Of a stretch of DNA of 64,000 nucleotides, positions 45,262-52,953 are shown in pieces. Source of the DNA: Salinarchaeum laminariae (GTDB lineage: Archaea > Halobacteriota > Halobacteria > Halobacteriales > Salinarchaeaceae); NCBI RefSeq assembly GCF_023204835.1, contig NZ_CP096270.1, forward strand, positions 806,001 through 870,000, written 5' to 3'. The position numbers were made by a program, and so were the translations under genes. The notes under the pieces were generated by a model that did not search any database, was not told where the DNA came from, and saw only the letters and a program-made list of their open reading frames with translations. How positions within the stretch are numbered: the stretch's first letter is position 1; the number at the start of each line of letters is the position of its first letter.

Positions 45262-46059
45262 CTAGACGGTGCTCAGTCTATCTGCTACCGAGTCCACGTG
45301 ATCGACGCCAAGTACGGCAACGACTGCCCCCGATTGGGCGAGCGTCGCCAGCCGATCTGCCATGTGCGCCTCCCGGAGCTCGTCTCTCGTCGCGACGGAC
45401 CGATCCCGGCCGAAGGCCGCTGCGACCGATCGCGCGAGGCGCACCTGCTTACGCTCGTCCCGCGCCTGTACGGACGGTGGATCCTCGGCCGTGACGGCGT
45501 GCTCCCGCGGCGCCGAGAGTTCCGGTTCTCGCCCCGTCACGGCGCCCAGGACCGCCCCAGCACGGCAGGCAACGGCGTGGCCCGACGCACGGACGAAGCG
45601 GCCGATTGCGGTCCGCGTCGTCTCGATCGGTGGCCGTTCCGCGAGGAGGTGGCGGCCGAGTCGTCCCGCGAACCCCGGCGTCGGCCCGTCGATCCCCGCC
45701 GTTCGGGCTGCGTCGCTCGCCTGGATGGCGGCGCTCATCTCGCCACCGGTGCTCGGTGGCGAGATCGTATCGGCCGCGTAGCGCTCGAAGAGCGGCACTG
45801 CCAGCGGCGGTAGCTCGAGTGCGAGCGTCTCGTGCCCGCTGTCGGCGACGACGCGCTGAACGCGAGCGACGCTCGCCGGATGATCGTGGACGACGCCGAC
45901 GAGCGTGACCGCCCCGTACTCGGCGTCAGCACGGCCATCGGTTCCCGTTTCCCGTAGCTCGGTGGGCTCGATAGCGCGAACGTACTCCGTGGAGTGAGCC
46001 GGATCGCTCCCTGCTCCCTCGGTCTCCTCGTCGCTCGAATTCGTGGTGTCGCCAGCCAT
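45262..46059 (-). CDS. TraB-like protein (haloarchaeal)
   Basis: A 265-residue protein. VTLVGVVHDHPASVARVQRVV, then ETLALELPPLAVPLFERYA, and near the end REAHMADRLATLAQSGAVVAVLGVDHVDSV are the main TraB/GumN blocks: an N-terminal G-V-x-H, a central LELP and a C-terminal R-x2-HMA. Proteins of this superfamily are thought to be metal-dependent hydrolases. No signal peptide or membrane helix is obvious. An acidic N terminus precedes the domain. Confidence 0.7.
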   Translation of the reverse strand: MAGDTTNSSDEETEGAGSDPAHSTEYVRAIEPTELRETGTDGRADAEYGAVTLVGVVHDHPASVARVQRVVADSGHETLALELPPLAVPLFERYAADTISPPSTGGEMSAAIQASDAARTAGIDGPTPGFAGRLGRHLLAERPPIETTRTAIGRFVRASGHAVACRAGAVLGAVTGREPELSAPREHAVTAEDPPSVQARDERKQVRLARSVAAAFGRDRSVATRDELREAHMADRLATLAQSGAVVAVLGVDHVDSVADRLSTV

Positions 46060-46164
46060 CGGTTCCTCGTAATCGCTCCCTACGAGTAGGTAGGGACGGT
46101 GTCACTTGAGGCTTCACGCTATACCTATTCACCACCGACGGATGGCCTCGTTCGCGCCCATCGA

Positions 46165-46365
46165 TCACGGTATGGCGCGGTTACGGCGACTCCGCTGGTC
46201 GTTTCTGCCATACAGCACGCAATACTCGCCGGCGCAGTCGTCGATTGGCAATTTCGCGCCGTGCTTCCGGCGGGCCTCGGTCTCTGCGTCGGTGATGCCC
46301 TCGACGTGGACTCGCGCATCGTTGACGGCCGCCGTGTGAGCAGCTGTACACCATCGAGGGATCAA
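46165..46365 (-). CDS. Possible small Cys-containing protein (no ATG/GTG start)
   Basis: The minus-strand frame reads VHVEGITDAETEARRKHGAK then LPIDDCAGEYCVLYGRND and a basic end RSRRNRAIP. It has the acidic/charged look of a haloarchaeal protein and a C-x4-C pair. The only in-frame start nearby is TTG at 46365; the remaining upstream frame runs antisense to the deaminase gene. It may be a small gene or a 5'-truncated one. Confidence 0.4.
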   Translation of the reverse strand: MIPRWCTAAHTAAVNDARVHVEGITDAETEARRKHGAKLPIDDCAGEYCVLYGRNDQRSRRNRAIP

Positions 46366-46422
46366 GCAGTATCCACTCGCTCCATCGGCGCACTCAAGGC
46401 GGCGGCACCCACACGCCAACGC

Positions 46423-47754
46423 ATGACCACGCTGCGCGTCGCTGGCGGTCGCGTCCTCCGTCCCGACATGACGATCGAGACGGCCGACGTCCTGGTCGAT
46501 GCCGAGGCCGGCGAGATCCTCGCCGTCGACGAGCCGGCCGCGATCGACGATGACCCGGACCTGCCCAACGTCGAGAACGCCGATCGAACGCTCGACGCCG
46601 AGGGTGACCTCGTCGTTCCCGGTCTGATCAACGCCCATACGCACGTCGCGATGACGCTCCTGCGCGGGCTCGCAGACGACAAACCACTCGACGCCTGGCT
46701 GCAGGAGGACATCTGGCCTGTCGAAGCCGAACTCACGCCGGAGGACGTCCGGGCCGGCGCCGATCTCGGCATCCTCGAGATGATTCGATCCGGTACGACT
46801 ACCTTCTCGGACATGTACTTCCACGTCGACCGGATTGCCGAGGCCGTCGACGACGCGGGGATTCGCGCGGTCCTCGGCCACACGGCGATCACCGTCGGAA
46901 AGGACGAGAACGCTGCCGCCGCCGACGTTCGTGACAGCATCGACGTCGCCGCCGAACTCGACGGCGCCGCGGATGGCCGCATTTCGACGACGCTCCAGCC
47001 CCACAGCCTCACCACCGTCAGCGAGGACGCACTCGATACCTTTGCGGAATCCGCCGAAAATTCTGCCAAGCTACTCCATTTCCACGCTAACGAGACCACC
47101 GACGAGGTCGACCCGATCGTCGAAGAGCAGGATGAACGCCCGCTCGCGTACGCCGACGAGCTCGGACTGCTCCGGTCGGACGCCGCGCTCGCTCACTGCG
47201 TCCACGTCGACGAGTCGGAGCTCGATCTGCTCGCAGAGCGTGGCACCGGCGTCGTCCACTGTCCGGCCTCGAACATGAAGCTCGCCAGCGGCATGGCGCC
47301 GGTCCAGGCGATGCTCGACCGCGACATTCCGGTCGCGATCGGCACCGACGGCGCTGCCTCGAACAACGATCTCGACGTCTTCGACGAGCTCCGAGACGCA
47401 GCCATGATCGGCAAGCTCGCAGCGGACGACGCGGCCGCTGTCCCCGCAGAGGACGCCGTTCGCATGGCGACCGCCGGCGGTGCAGACGTGCTCGGAATCG
47501 ACGCCGGCCGGATCGAGCCGGGCGCCGCCGCGGATCTCGCCGTGATCGATCTCGACGCTGCCCACCTCACGCCCGAACACGATTTGGTGAGCCACCTCGC
47601 CTACGCGGCGCGGGGCAGCGACGTCCGCCACACGGTCTGTGACGGGCAGGTGCTGATGGCCGATCGCGAGGTGACGACGCTGGAGGAGGCCGCCGTTCGC
47701 GAGCGGGCTGCCGAGCACGCAGCTGCGCTCGTCGAACGGGCTGGCGCCGACTGA
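46423..47754 (+). CDS. mtaD: 5'-methylthioadenosine / S-adenosylhomocysteine deaminase family amidohydrolase
   Basis: A 443-residue metal-dependent deaminase. Metal ligands are His72 and His74 (INAHTHVAMTLLRG), a His in LHFHANET, another in LAHCVHVD, and the Asp in AIGTDGAASNNDLD. The tail GRIEPGAAADLAVIDLDAAHLTPEHD is standard for this family, converting SAH to S-inosylhomocysteine or MTA to methylthioinosine. It is directly upstream of adenosylhomocysteinase (113-bp gap), fitting SAH disposal after methylation. Start ATG 46423 (MTTLRVAGGRVLRPD); the open frame continues upstream but with non-coding character. Confidence 0.9.
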   Translation: MTTLRVAGGRVLRPDMTIETADVLVDAEAGEILAVDEPAAIDDDPDLPNVENADRTLDAEGDLVVPGLINAHTHVAMTLLRGLADDKPLDAWLQEDIWPVEAELTPEDVRAGADLGILEMIRSGTTTFSDMYFHVDRIAEAVDDAGIRAVLGHTAITVGKDENAAAADVRDSIDVAAELDGAADGRISTTLQPHSLTTVSEDALDTFAESAENSAKLLHFHANETTDEVDPIVEEQDERPLAYADELGLLRSDAALAHCVHVDESELDLLAERGTGVVHCPASNMKLASGMAPVQAMLDRDIPVAIGTDGAASNNDLDVFDELRDAAMIGKLAADDAAAVPAEDAVRMATAGGADVLGIDAGRIEPGAAADLAVIDLDAAHLTPEHDLVSHLAYAARGSDVRHTVCDGQVLMADREVTTLEEAAVRERAAEHAAALVERAGAD

Positions 47755-47867
47755 GGCGGTACAGGACCGAACGCTGGATCTGGCTGCCGCACTCTGGCGG
47801 TGACCAGCGGATCTGGCACCATCCCGCCATCGCTACCGTTTAGGGGCCAGTACCCGTCGCCTCGATC

Positions 47868-49175
47868 ATGACAGCCTATCCGCCGATTCGCGAGCAGCTC
47901 GCTGAATCGGCTTCGGCCGACGATCCCGCACCGACCGACGCGATCGAGTCCGGCGACCGAAAGCTCGAGTGGGCGCGCCAGCACATGCCGATTCTCGCCG
48001 CGCTGCGCGAGGAGGTTCGCGAGAATCAGCCGTTCGCGGGCCACACGATCGGGATGGCGATGCACGTCGAGGCGTCGACGGGCGTCCTCGTCGAGCTGCT
48101 CGCGGAAGGCGGTGCCGAGGTCGCAGTCACGGGCTGCAACCCGCTCTCGACCCACGACGACGTCTCCGCGGCGCTCGATGCAATCGACGGCATCACCAGC
48201 TACGCTCGCCGCGGCGTCGACGACGAGGAGTACTACGCGGCGATCGAGTCCGTCCTCGCCCACGAGCCGACGATCACCGTCGACGACGGGATGGACATGG
48301 TCGCTGCGGTGCACGAAGATTACCCCGAACTGATCGAGACGATCGTCGGCGGCGCCGAGGAGACCACCACGGGCGTCCACCGCCTCCGCGCGATGGCCGA
48401 CGACGGCGCGCTCGACTACCCCGTTTTCGCCGTCAACGACACGCCGATGAAGCGCCTCTTCGACAACGTCCACGGCACCGGCGAGTCCTCCCTGGCCAAC
48501 ATCGCCATGACGACGAACCTCTCCTTCGCCGGCAAGACCGTCGTCGTCGCCGGCTACGGCTACTGCGGCAAGGGGATCGCCGCGAAGGCCGCCGGCCAGA
48601 ACGCCGACGTGGTCGTCACCGAGGTCGAGCCACGCCGCGCACTGGAGGCTCACATGGAGGGCTACGACGTGATGCCGATGGCCGAGGCCGCCGCAGCAGG
48701 CGACGTCTTCGTCACGGCGACGGGCAACCGCGACGTGATCACGGAGGAGGCCTTCGCCAACATGGAGGACGGCGTCGTCCTCGCCAACGCCGGCCACTTC
48801 GACGTCGAGATCAATCTCGAGCGCCTCGAGGAGCTGGCCGCAGAGACCTACGAGGCACGCGACGGCGTGCAGGCCTACGAGATGGACGACGGTCGCCGGA
48901 TCAACGTCCTCGCGGAGGGCCGGCTCGTGAACCTCGCCTCGCCGAACGCGCAGGGCCACCCGATCGAGGTCATGGACCAGAGCTTCGGCATCCAGGCCGT
49001 CGTGGTCCGAGAGCTCATCGAGAACGGCGACGCGTACGGCGCCGGCGTCCACGACGTCCCCGACGAACTGGACAAAGAGGTCGCCGAGATTAAGCTCGCC
49101 GCGGAGGGCGTGGAGCTGGACGCGATCTCCGACGCGCAGGCTGAGTACATGGGCAGCTGGGATCACGGGACGTAG
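47868..49175 (+). CDS. ahcY: Adenosylhomocysteinase
   Basis: A 435-residue NAD-dependent enzyme that splits S-adenosylhomocysteine into adenosine and homocysteine. Blocks seen: LEWARQHMPILAALREE, HVEASTGVLVELLAEGGAEVAVTGCNPLSTHDDV (in parts), EETTTGVHRL, the NAD-binding loop AGYGYCGKGIAAKA, then FVTATGNRDVITEEAF and ANAGHFDVEI. The C terminus is GSWDHGT, shorter than the eukaryotic form, as in archaea. A TATA-like CGTTTAGG lies about 27 bp before the ATG. Confidence 0.96.
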   Translation: MTAYPPIREQLAESASADDPAPTDAIESGDRKLEWARQHMPILAALREEVRENQPFAGHTIGMAMHVEASTGVLVELLAEGGAEVAVTGCNPLSTHDDVSAALDAIDGITSYARRGVDDEEYYAAIESVLAHEPTITVDDGMDMVAAVHEDYPELIETIVGGAEETTTGVHRLRAMADDGALDYPVFAVNDTPMKRLFDNVHGTGESSLANIAMTTNLSFAGKTVVVAGYGYCGKGIAAKAAGQNADVVVTEVEPRRALEAHMEGYDVMPMAEAAAAGDVFVTATGNRDVITEEAFANMEDGVVLANAGHFDVEINLERLEELAAETYEARDGVQAYEMDDGRRINVLAEGRLVNLASPNAQGHPIEVMDQSFGIQAVVVRELIENGDAYGAGVHDVPDELDKEVAEIKLAAEGVELDAISDAQAEYMGSWDHGT

Positions 49176-49233
49176 ATTCTGGCTCCGGATCGATCGCTGG
49201 GATTTTTCGAACGACGACTTGGACAGCGAACAG

Positions 49234-49554
49234 CTTGGAAGCCCCCGACTGCTCCGGTCCCTCCCGGGGTTCCCGGGTAGGTCTGAGCGCGATAGATCCC
49301 CGGCTGCTCTAGCCGGTGGCCGACCCCACGCACGTAGCTTCGCACGGAGTCCACGGAGCTACGCTCCTCGGAATCCATCACAGGGCGGGACTGGAAGGGG
49401 CCGTTGACGGACTACGTCCGTCTGCTCGGGAGACCTCCGGTCTCCCGATGACCGCTCGACGAAGGACGACGAAGCAAGCACCGCAGGCGGGCGGCTCTGC
49501 CGCCCGCCAAGGAGCGCGGCGAGTCGCCCGAGCCGAGCGGGAGGTGGCTTCCTG
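49234..49554. repeat. Dispersed structured repeat, inverted pair (copy B and a degenerate partner)
   Basis: The right copy (49384-49554, plus) starts GGCGGGACTGGAAGGGGCCG, passes GACGAAGCAAGCACCGCAGG and GGAGCGCGGCGAG, and ends GGGAGGTGGCTTCC. On the left, CTTGGAAGCCCCCGACTGCT (49234-49253) is the same end sequence in the opposite orientation, and GCCGGTGGCCGACCCCACG (about 49312-49330) resembles the other end of that copy. The right copy also carries internal hairpins such as GGCGGGCGGC-TCT-GCCGCCCGCC. It occupies most of the 466-bp gap after ahcY. Confidence 0.65.
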
Positions 49555-49641
49555 GCGGTTCCCGTCTGTCTCCCCAGATCACTTGCATTCACTCCGAACG
49601 AGTCCAAAACAACTACGTGGCCGTTCGACGACTCGTAGGCC

Positions 49642-49806
49642 GTGATCTCGTTCGGCCAGAAGCTCGTCGCGTTCGCCGTCGTGATCGGGCTGAACCTCCT
49701 CTTTTTCTCCCTCAGCCTCGCGTACGGCGCTGGATTCCTCCTGCTGATTGCGATCCTCTTTGCCGTCTCCTCGGGTGCGTTCGTCCTTCGGCTGCGTGCA
49801 GTCTGA
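49642..49806 (+). CDS. Small two-helix membrane protein
   Basis: A 54-residue hydrophobic protein from GTG 49642: VISFGQKLVAFAVVIGLNLL, then FFSLSLAYGAGFLLLIAILF and AVSSGAFVLRLRAV. Two transmembrane helices with a basic end. Haloarchaea have similar short proteins of unknown function. The start follows an AT-rich AACAACTACG about 25-30 bp upstream. Confidence 0.65.
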   Translation: MISFGQKLVAFAVVIGLNLLFFSLSLAYGAGFLLLIAILFAVSSGAFVLRLRAV

Positions 49807-49868
49807 CTGTTCACTCTCACCGTTTTCGTCTTCCACGGCCGCGACGAGGAGTGGGCGGATTTCGTCGA

Positions 49869-49994
49869 GACGGCGGAATCATCGCCGATGGCGCGATCCC
49901 CGTGCCCGAGGAACCAGGGCTCGGTGTAACCCTGAATCTGGATGCCGTCGAGGCGCACATGGCCGAGGGCGAGACGCTGCTGAATCCAGCGTAG
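49869..49994 (+). pseudogene. C-terminal remnant of an enolase-superfamily enzyme
   Basis: This frame reads GGIIADGAIPVPEEPGLGVT then LNLDAVEAHMAEGETLLNPA and a stop. The pattern dG.i.vP..PGLGv.ld.davE is the well-known C-terminal end of mandelate racemase/muconate-lactonizing and sugar-acid dehydratases. Nothing of the barrel domain precedes it; the upstream bases are in other frames (an ETAES just before could be a frame-shifted piece). So this is a decayed gene end, with no start codon of its own. Confidence 0.6.
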
Positions 49995-50054
49995 GTCACC
50001 GGGCGCCGGCTCTGTGGCCCGAGGCGTTATTCACGTTCGTCCCATTCTTCCGGT

Positions 50055-50984
50055 ATGTCCACGGACGCCCTTCCCGCCGCAGCCGGTATCGGTCGCGTCC
50101 ACCTCCGCGTCGCCGACCTCGACGAAGCCGTTGCGTTCTATCAGGACGTGATTGGTCTCGATCGGCTCGACCCGGACACCGTCGAAGCGTCGACGCCGGC
50201 GCCCGACGGCGCCGAACTCCAGCGCGCCGTGTTCGGCGTCGCCAGCGATCCCCTCCTCGTCCTCGACGCTGCGCCCGACGCCCCAAACCGCAGCCCCGCG
50301 GAGGCCGGTCTCTACCACCTCGCGATCCGGGTGCCCGATCGCGCGACGCTCGGCGCCGCAATTGCCCGCCTGCGCGAGCGAGATCTGATCGACGGCGCCG
50401 CCGACCACGGCGTCAGCGAGGCGATCTACTGCCGCGATCCTGCTGGCAACGGACTCGAACTCTACGTCGACCGACCCCGGGCGGAGTGGCCGATGGCGGG
50501 CGATCGCGTCGAGATGGGTACCGATCCGCTGGATCTCGATGCCCTGGTCGCACTGGCCGACGACGGCGAGAGCTCAGATCGCTCCGGGGCGCTTCCCGCT
50601 GGCACCACGATCGGCCACGTTCACCTCGAGGTCACCGACCTCGACGCCACGGACGAGTTTTACGCCGACCTGCTGGGGATGGGTCCCCGCCAGCGGATGG
50701 GCGATCAGGCGCTGTTCCTCGCAGCCGGCGAGTATCACCATCACGTCGGCGCGAACACCTGGCGACGCCGCTCTGCGCCCATCGAGAACGACTCGCTCGG
50801 GCTGGAATCCTTCGAGGTGGTCCTGCCGGACGACGACGCACTCGACGCCGCTGCGGCCCGGTTCGAAGACGCAGGGATCACCGTCGAGCGACCGGCCGAC
50901 GGAGTAGCCGCCGTGTTCGATCCCGACGGAATCGCGGTCAGGCTGCGGGTCGACGGTGCGATCGCGGCGCCGACCGGAGAATGA
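50055..50984 (+). CDS. VOC family protein with two domains (CatE-like dioxygenase)
   Basis: A 309-residue protein with two vicinal-oxygen-chelate domains. The first starts GRVHLRVADLDEAVAFYQDVIGL, with YHLAIRVPDR and DPAGNGLELYVDRPRAEW; the second starts GHVHLEVTDLDATDEFYADLLGM, with EYHHHVGANTW and FDPDGIAVRLRV. Histidines at both domain starts and the Glu in NGLELY fit a metal site like that of catechol 2,3-dioxygenase CatE. Substrate unknown. GCGTTATTCACG about 25-30 bp upstream is a good TATA region. Confidence 0.88.
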   Translation: MSTDALPAAAGIGRVHLRVADLDEAVAFYQDVIGLDRLDPDTVEASTPAPDGAELQRAVFGVASDPLLVLDAAPDAPNRSPAEAGLYHLAIRVPDRATLGAAIARLRERDLIDGAADHGVSEAIYCRDPAGNGLELYVDRPRAEWPMAGDRVEMGTDPLDLDALVALADDGESSDRSGALPAGTTIGHVHLEVTDLDATDEFYADLLGMGPRQRMGDQALFLAAGEYHHHVGANTWRRRSAPIENDSLGLESFEVVLPDDDALDAAAARFEDAGITVERPADGVAAVFDPDGIAVRLRVDGAIAAPTGE

Positions 50985-51050
50985 GCGTTTCGCTGACGGC
51001 CTGCGAAACGCCACTGCCCATGAGCCGCGCTGTCGCGGGTCTCAGCCCGA

Positions 51051-51365
51051 TCAGCGCTGAACCTCCACGTCGCTGACGTCGACGCCAAACCCGTCCGCCA
51101 GTCGCTGGCGGACGACCTCGTCGGGGGGTTCACCCTCGCGGACGCGCCGCTCCTCGTCGACGACGCGGATTTCCGCTCGCACGTCGACGGAGAGGTCGTT
51201 CAGGCCGGGTTTCAACCCCGAGACGTCGACGGGTTCGACCACCTCGACGCCCTCGACGCGGGCGAGCTGCGTTTCGGCGCCGTCGGCGACCGTACCGCTG
51301 GCGTCGCGGGCTACTCTGACCGTGCAGTCGACCGTCGCGTCGACCGCGGACTGGCGTGTTGCCAT
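51051..51365 (-). CDS. Conserved-looking protein of unknown function
   Basis: A 104-residue soluble acidic protein, MATRQSAVDATVDCTVRVAR, then LARVEGVEVVEPVDVSGLKPGLNDLSVDV, ending RQRLADGFGVDVSDVEVQR. No membrane segment; one cysteine. I do not recognise a family. Directly upstream is a GC-rich sequence that looks like the 3' end of a tRNA, with no TATA box at the normal distance, so the transcript may start further upstream. Confidence 0.7.
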   Translation of the reverse strand: MATRQSAVDATVDCTVRVARDASGTVADGAETQLARVEGVEVVEPVDVSGLKPGLNDLSVDVRAEIRVVDEERRVREGEPPDEVVRQRLADGFGVDVSDVEVQR

Positions 51366-51677
51366 AGGCCCCCGGCGCGAGTCGAACGCGCACCGCTGGA
51401 CTCACTCCGTTCGTCCAGCGAGGATCGCGATCCCGTCGGGATCGCTCACCGCCACCAGACTCGCTTCGCTCGTCTGCGGGTCCATAAGATCGGAGGCGAG
51501 GTGTCGCCATCGCTGCCGACGGCAGGTGATCCAGACGAACCGCCGGCTCGCGAGTGGCGAGGAACGCATCGGCAGGAGTGACCGGCCGGCGAGTGGACTA
51601 CAGGGCTCGGCGGCTGGTCGAATCCGACGCGAAGAAATCGTCAGCGCTCGCCCGCAACGGGGCGACCGTGGGTCCCG
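51366..51677. other. 312-bp GC-rich region with a tRNA-like T arm and three hairpins
   Basis: On the minus strand GCGCG-TTCGACT-CGCGC (51375-51391) followed by CGGGGGC looks like a T arm and acceptor 3' strand. I could not find the matching anticodon arm, D arm or 5' acceptor strand. Next to it are hairpins CGCTGGAC/GTCCAGCG (51394-51420), GCGATCCC-GTC-GGGATCGC (51427-51445) and CAGAC/GTCTG (51456-51476). No gene is evident up to 51677. Confidence 0.4.
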
Positions 51678-51905
51678 TCACGCCGCGGGTGTGACGGCCA
51701 ACGCGACGAGATTGCGGGACCATTTCGAGGTGTGCCAGGACACCGGGGCAAGATTCCCCGACAGTGCGGGTAGGAACCCGCCGGCAATTCCGGCGGCAAC
51801 CCCGATCTTCGCGACTGCCCCAGCATACCCGCCGGCAAAATGCGGCGCACCTGCGGCTGCCATCGCAGCGTGCAGGTCTCGGCGGGTCTGGGGTGCGGTC
51901 GTCAT
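51678..51905 (-). CDS. Possible small membrane protein
   Basis: A 75-residue frame from ATG 51905, MTTAPQTRRDLHAAMAAAGA then GGYAGAVAKIGVAAGIAGGF and a C-terminal hydrophobic end (NLVALAVTPAA). One or two weak membrane segments. A TTTACTAT on the minus strand near 51965 is a promoter candidate; it would suit a start near 51947 (TTG) better. Doubtful. Confidence 0.4.
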   Translation of the reverse strand: MTTAPQTRRDLHAAMAAAGAPHFAGGYAGAVAKIGVAAGIAGGFLPALSGNLAPVSWHTSKWSRNLVALAVTPAA

Positions 51906-52057
51906 GTGGGACACCTCGGGCGCCGGGGGCGCCCAGGTTACCTGCAACTGATACCGGTCGAATAGTAAAGGTTGTGATAGGATGGGATGCGTTCACATGG
52001 GGGTGTGGTCCCTGGCCGTTCGCGGGCTCCAGCGCCGTTCGCGCTTCGGTGGCCGCG

Positions 52058-52273
52058 TCACCGGCCCTGCGTGTGATCGTACGTCTCTCCTGCGGCGATC
52101 AGGAACGCCGTCATCGCAGTGACGACTGCGACGGCAGCGATCGCGACGGCACCGATCTGAAAGACCTCGTCGTCGAGTTGCTGGGCTGCCCCGAACAGAA
52201 AGACCGCCGTTACGCCTGCGATGAGCAGTACGAGGCGGGCCAGCCGACCGACGTCGAACGAGGAGTCGGTCAT
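52058..52273 (-). CDS. Small two-helix membrane protein
   Basis: A 71-residue protein, MTDSSFDVGRLARLVLLIAG then VTAVFLFGAAQQLDDEVFQI and GAVAIAAVAVVTAMTAFLIA. Two helices with an acidic loop. The start lies 13 bp after the stop of the upstream gene, so both are probably one operon. Function unknown. Confidence 0.65.
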   Translation of the reverse strand: MTDSSFDVGRLARLVLLIAGVTAVFLFGAAQQLDDEVFQIGAVAIAAVAVVTAMTAFLIAAGETYDHTQGR

Positions 52274-52286
52274 CGGATCACCACCC

Positions 52287-52550
52287 TCATCGCTGCCCCC
52301 GCTTTCTGAGTGCCTCGATGATGCCCTCGTACTCTCCGCCGCCGTACGCGTTGCCAAGCGAGTGAATCGACTGGCAGATCCAGACGCCGGCGGTGAAGTT
52401 CACGAAAGCGACGAACGAGACGAGCGCGACGGTTCCGTCGAGGACGAACGCCGATACGACTGCGCCACTGAACGTCACCGCCATGATCGCGTGGGTGACC
52501 AGCGATCGCGTGCCAAAGTCGGCGAGCGACCGGAGCCCGTCGGATGCCAT
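52287..52550 (-). CDS. Small membrane protein
   Basis: An 87-residue protein, MASDGLRSLADFGTRSLVTH, two hydrophobic segments (AIMAVTFSGAVVSAFVLDG, VALVSFVAFVNFTAGVWICQ) and a soluble tail ending IIEALRKRGQR. Function unknown. It is first in a two-gene operon with the following small membrane protein gene. Start at ATG 52550. Confidence 0.65.
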   Translation of the reverse strand: MASDGLRSLADFGTRSLVTHAIMAVTFSGAVVSAFVLDGTVALVSFVAFVNFTAGVWICQSIHSLGNAYGGGEYEGIIEALRKRGQR

Positions 52551-52580
52551 ACGGCCTAGTAGCGGCGGGGACGGCAATTG

Positions 52581-52805
52581 TTAGGCGGCGCGAACTGTAC
52601 GACCGTGGCTGTCAGACCCGCCGTCGACGCCGCCAGTGATGTCGTTGGCGAGGCCGCTGTCGACGGGGCCGCCCCGGAGTCCCCACCCGACGAACCAGGC
52701 GCCGGTGACGATCCCGAGAGCGGCGAACAGCACGCTGTCGATCGAGTTCGGTTCGGTCAGCACCGTCCAGATTGGATCTGCCGCGATCACGAGCCCACAG
52801 ATCAC
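52581..52805 (-). CDS. Small membrane protein with uncertain start
   Basis: From GTG 52805 a 74-residue protein, VICGLVIAADPIWTVLTEPN then SVLFAALGIVTGAWFVGWGL and a Gly/Asp-rich end. The frame stays open upstream for about 140 bp into the thiC promoter and looks coding close by (LPPAPRFELFHASL), but has no ATG, GTG or TTG. So either the GTG is the true start, or the gene has lost its 5' end. Function unknown. Confidence 0.5.
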   Translation of the reverse strand: MICGLVIAADPIWTVLTEPNSIDSVLFAALGIVTGAWFVGWGLRGGPVDSGLANDITGGVDGGSDSHGRTVRAA

Positions 52806-52921
52806 CAGCGAAGCGTGGAACAGCTCGAAGCGCGGTGCCGGAGGGAGTTGAGCGGGTCGACCACCGAATGCGTGGTGAGTCGTGCGGGCTGTAAACGTGG
52901 CGCTGGGATCGGGAGAACCAG

Positions 52922-52952
52922 CTTTATCACCTAGTAATACAACCTAGTGATT
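52922..52952 (+). promoter_or_regulatory. thiC promoter with paired 11-bp repeats
   Basis: CTTTATCAC (52922-52930) is a TATA box about 28 bp before the thiC ATG. Between it and the ATG are two direct repeats, ACCTAGTAATA (52929-52939) and ACCTAGTGATT (52942-52952). No room is left for a thiamine riboswitch, so control is likely by a DNA-binding protein such as the ThiN-type regulator ThiR known in haloarchaea. Confidence 0.55.
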
Positions 52953-52953
52953 C

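Noticed and set aside
49316..49645. Open frame inside the repeat pair
   Set aside because: The frame follows the repeat hairpins and is Arg/Ala-rich; such frames in this repeat family are likely spurious.
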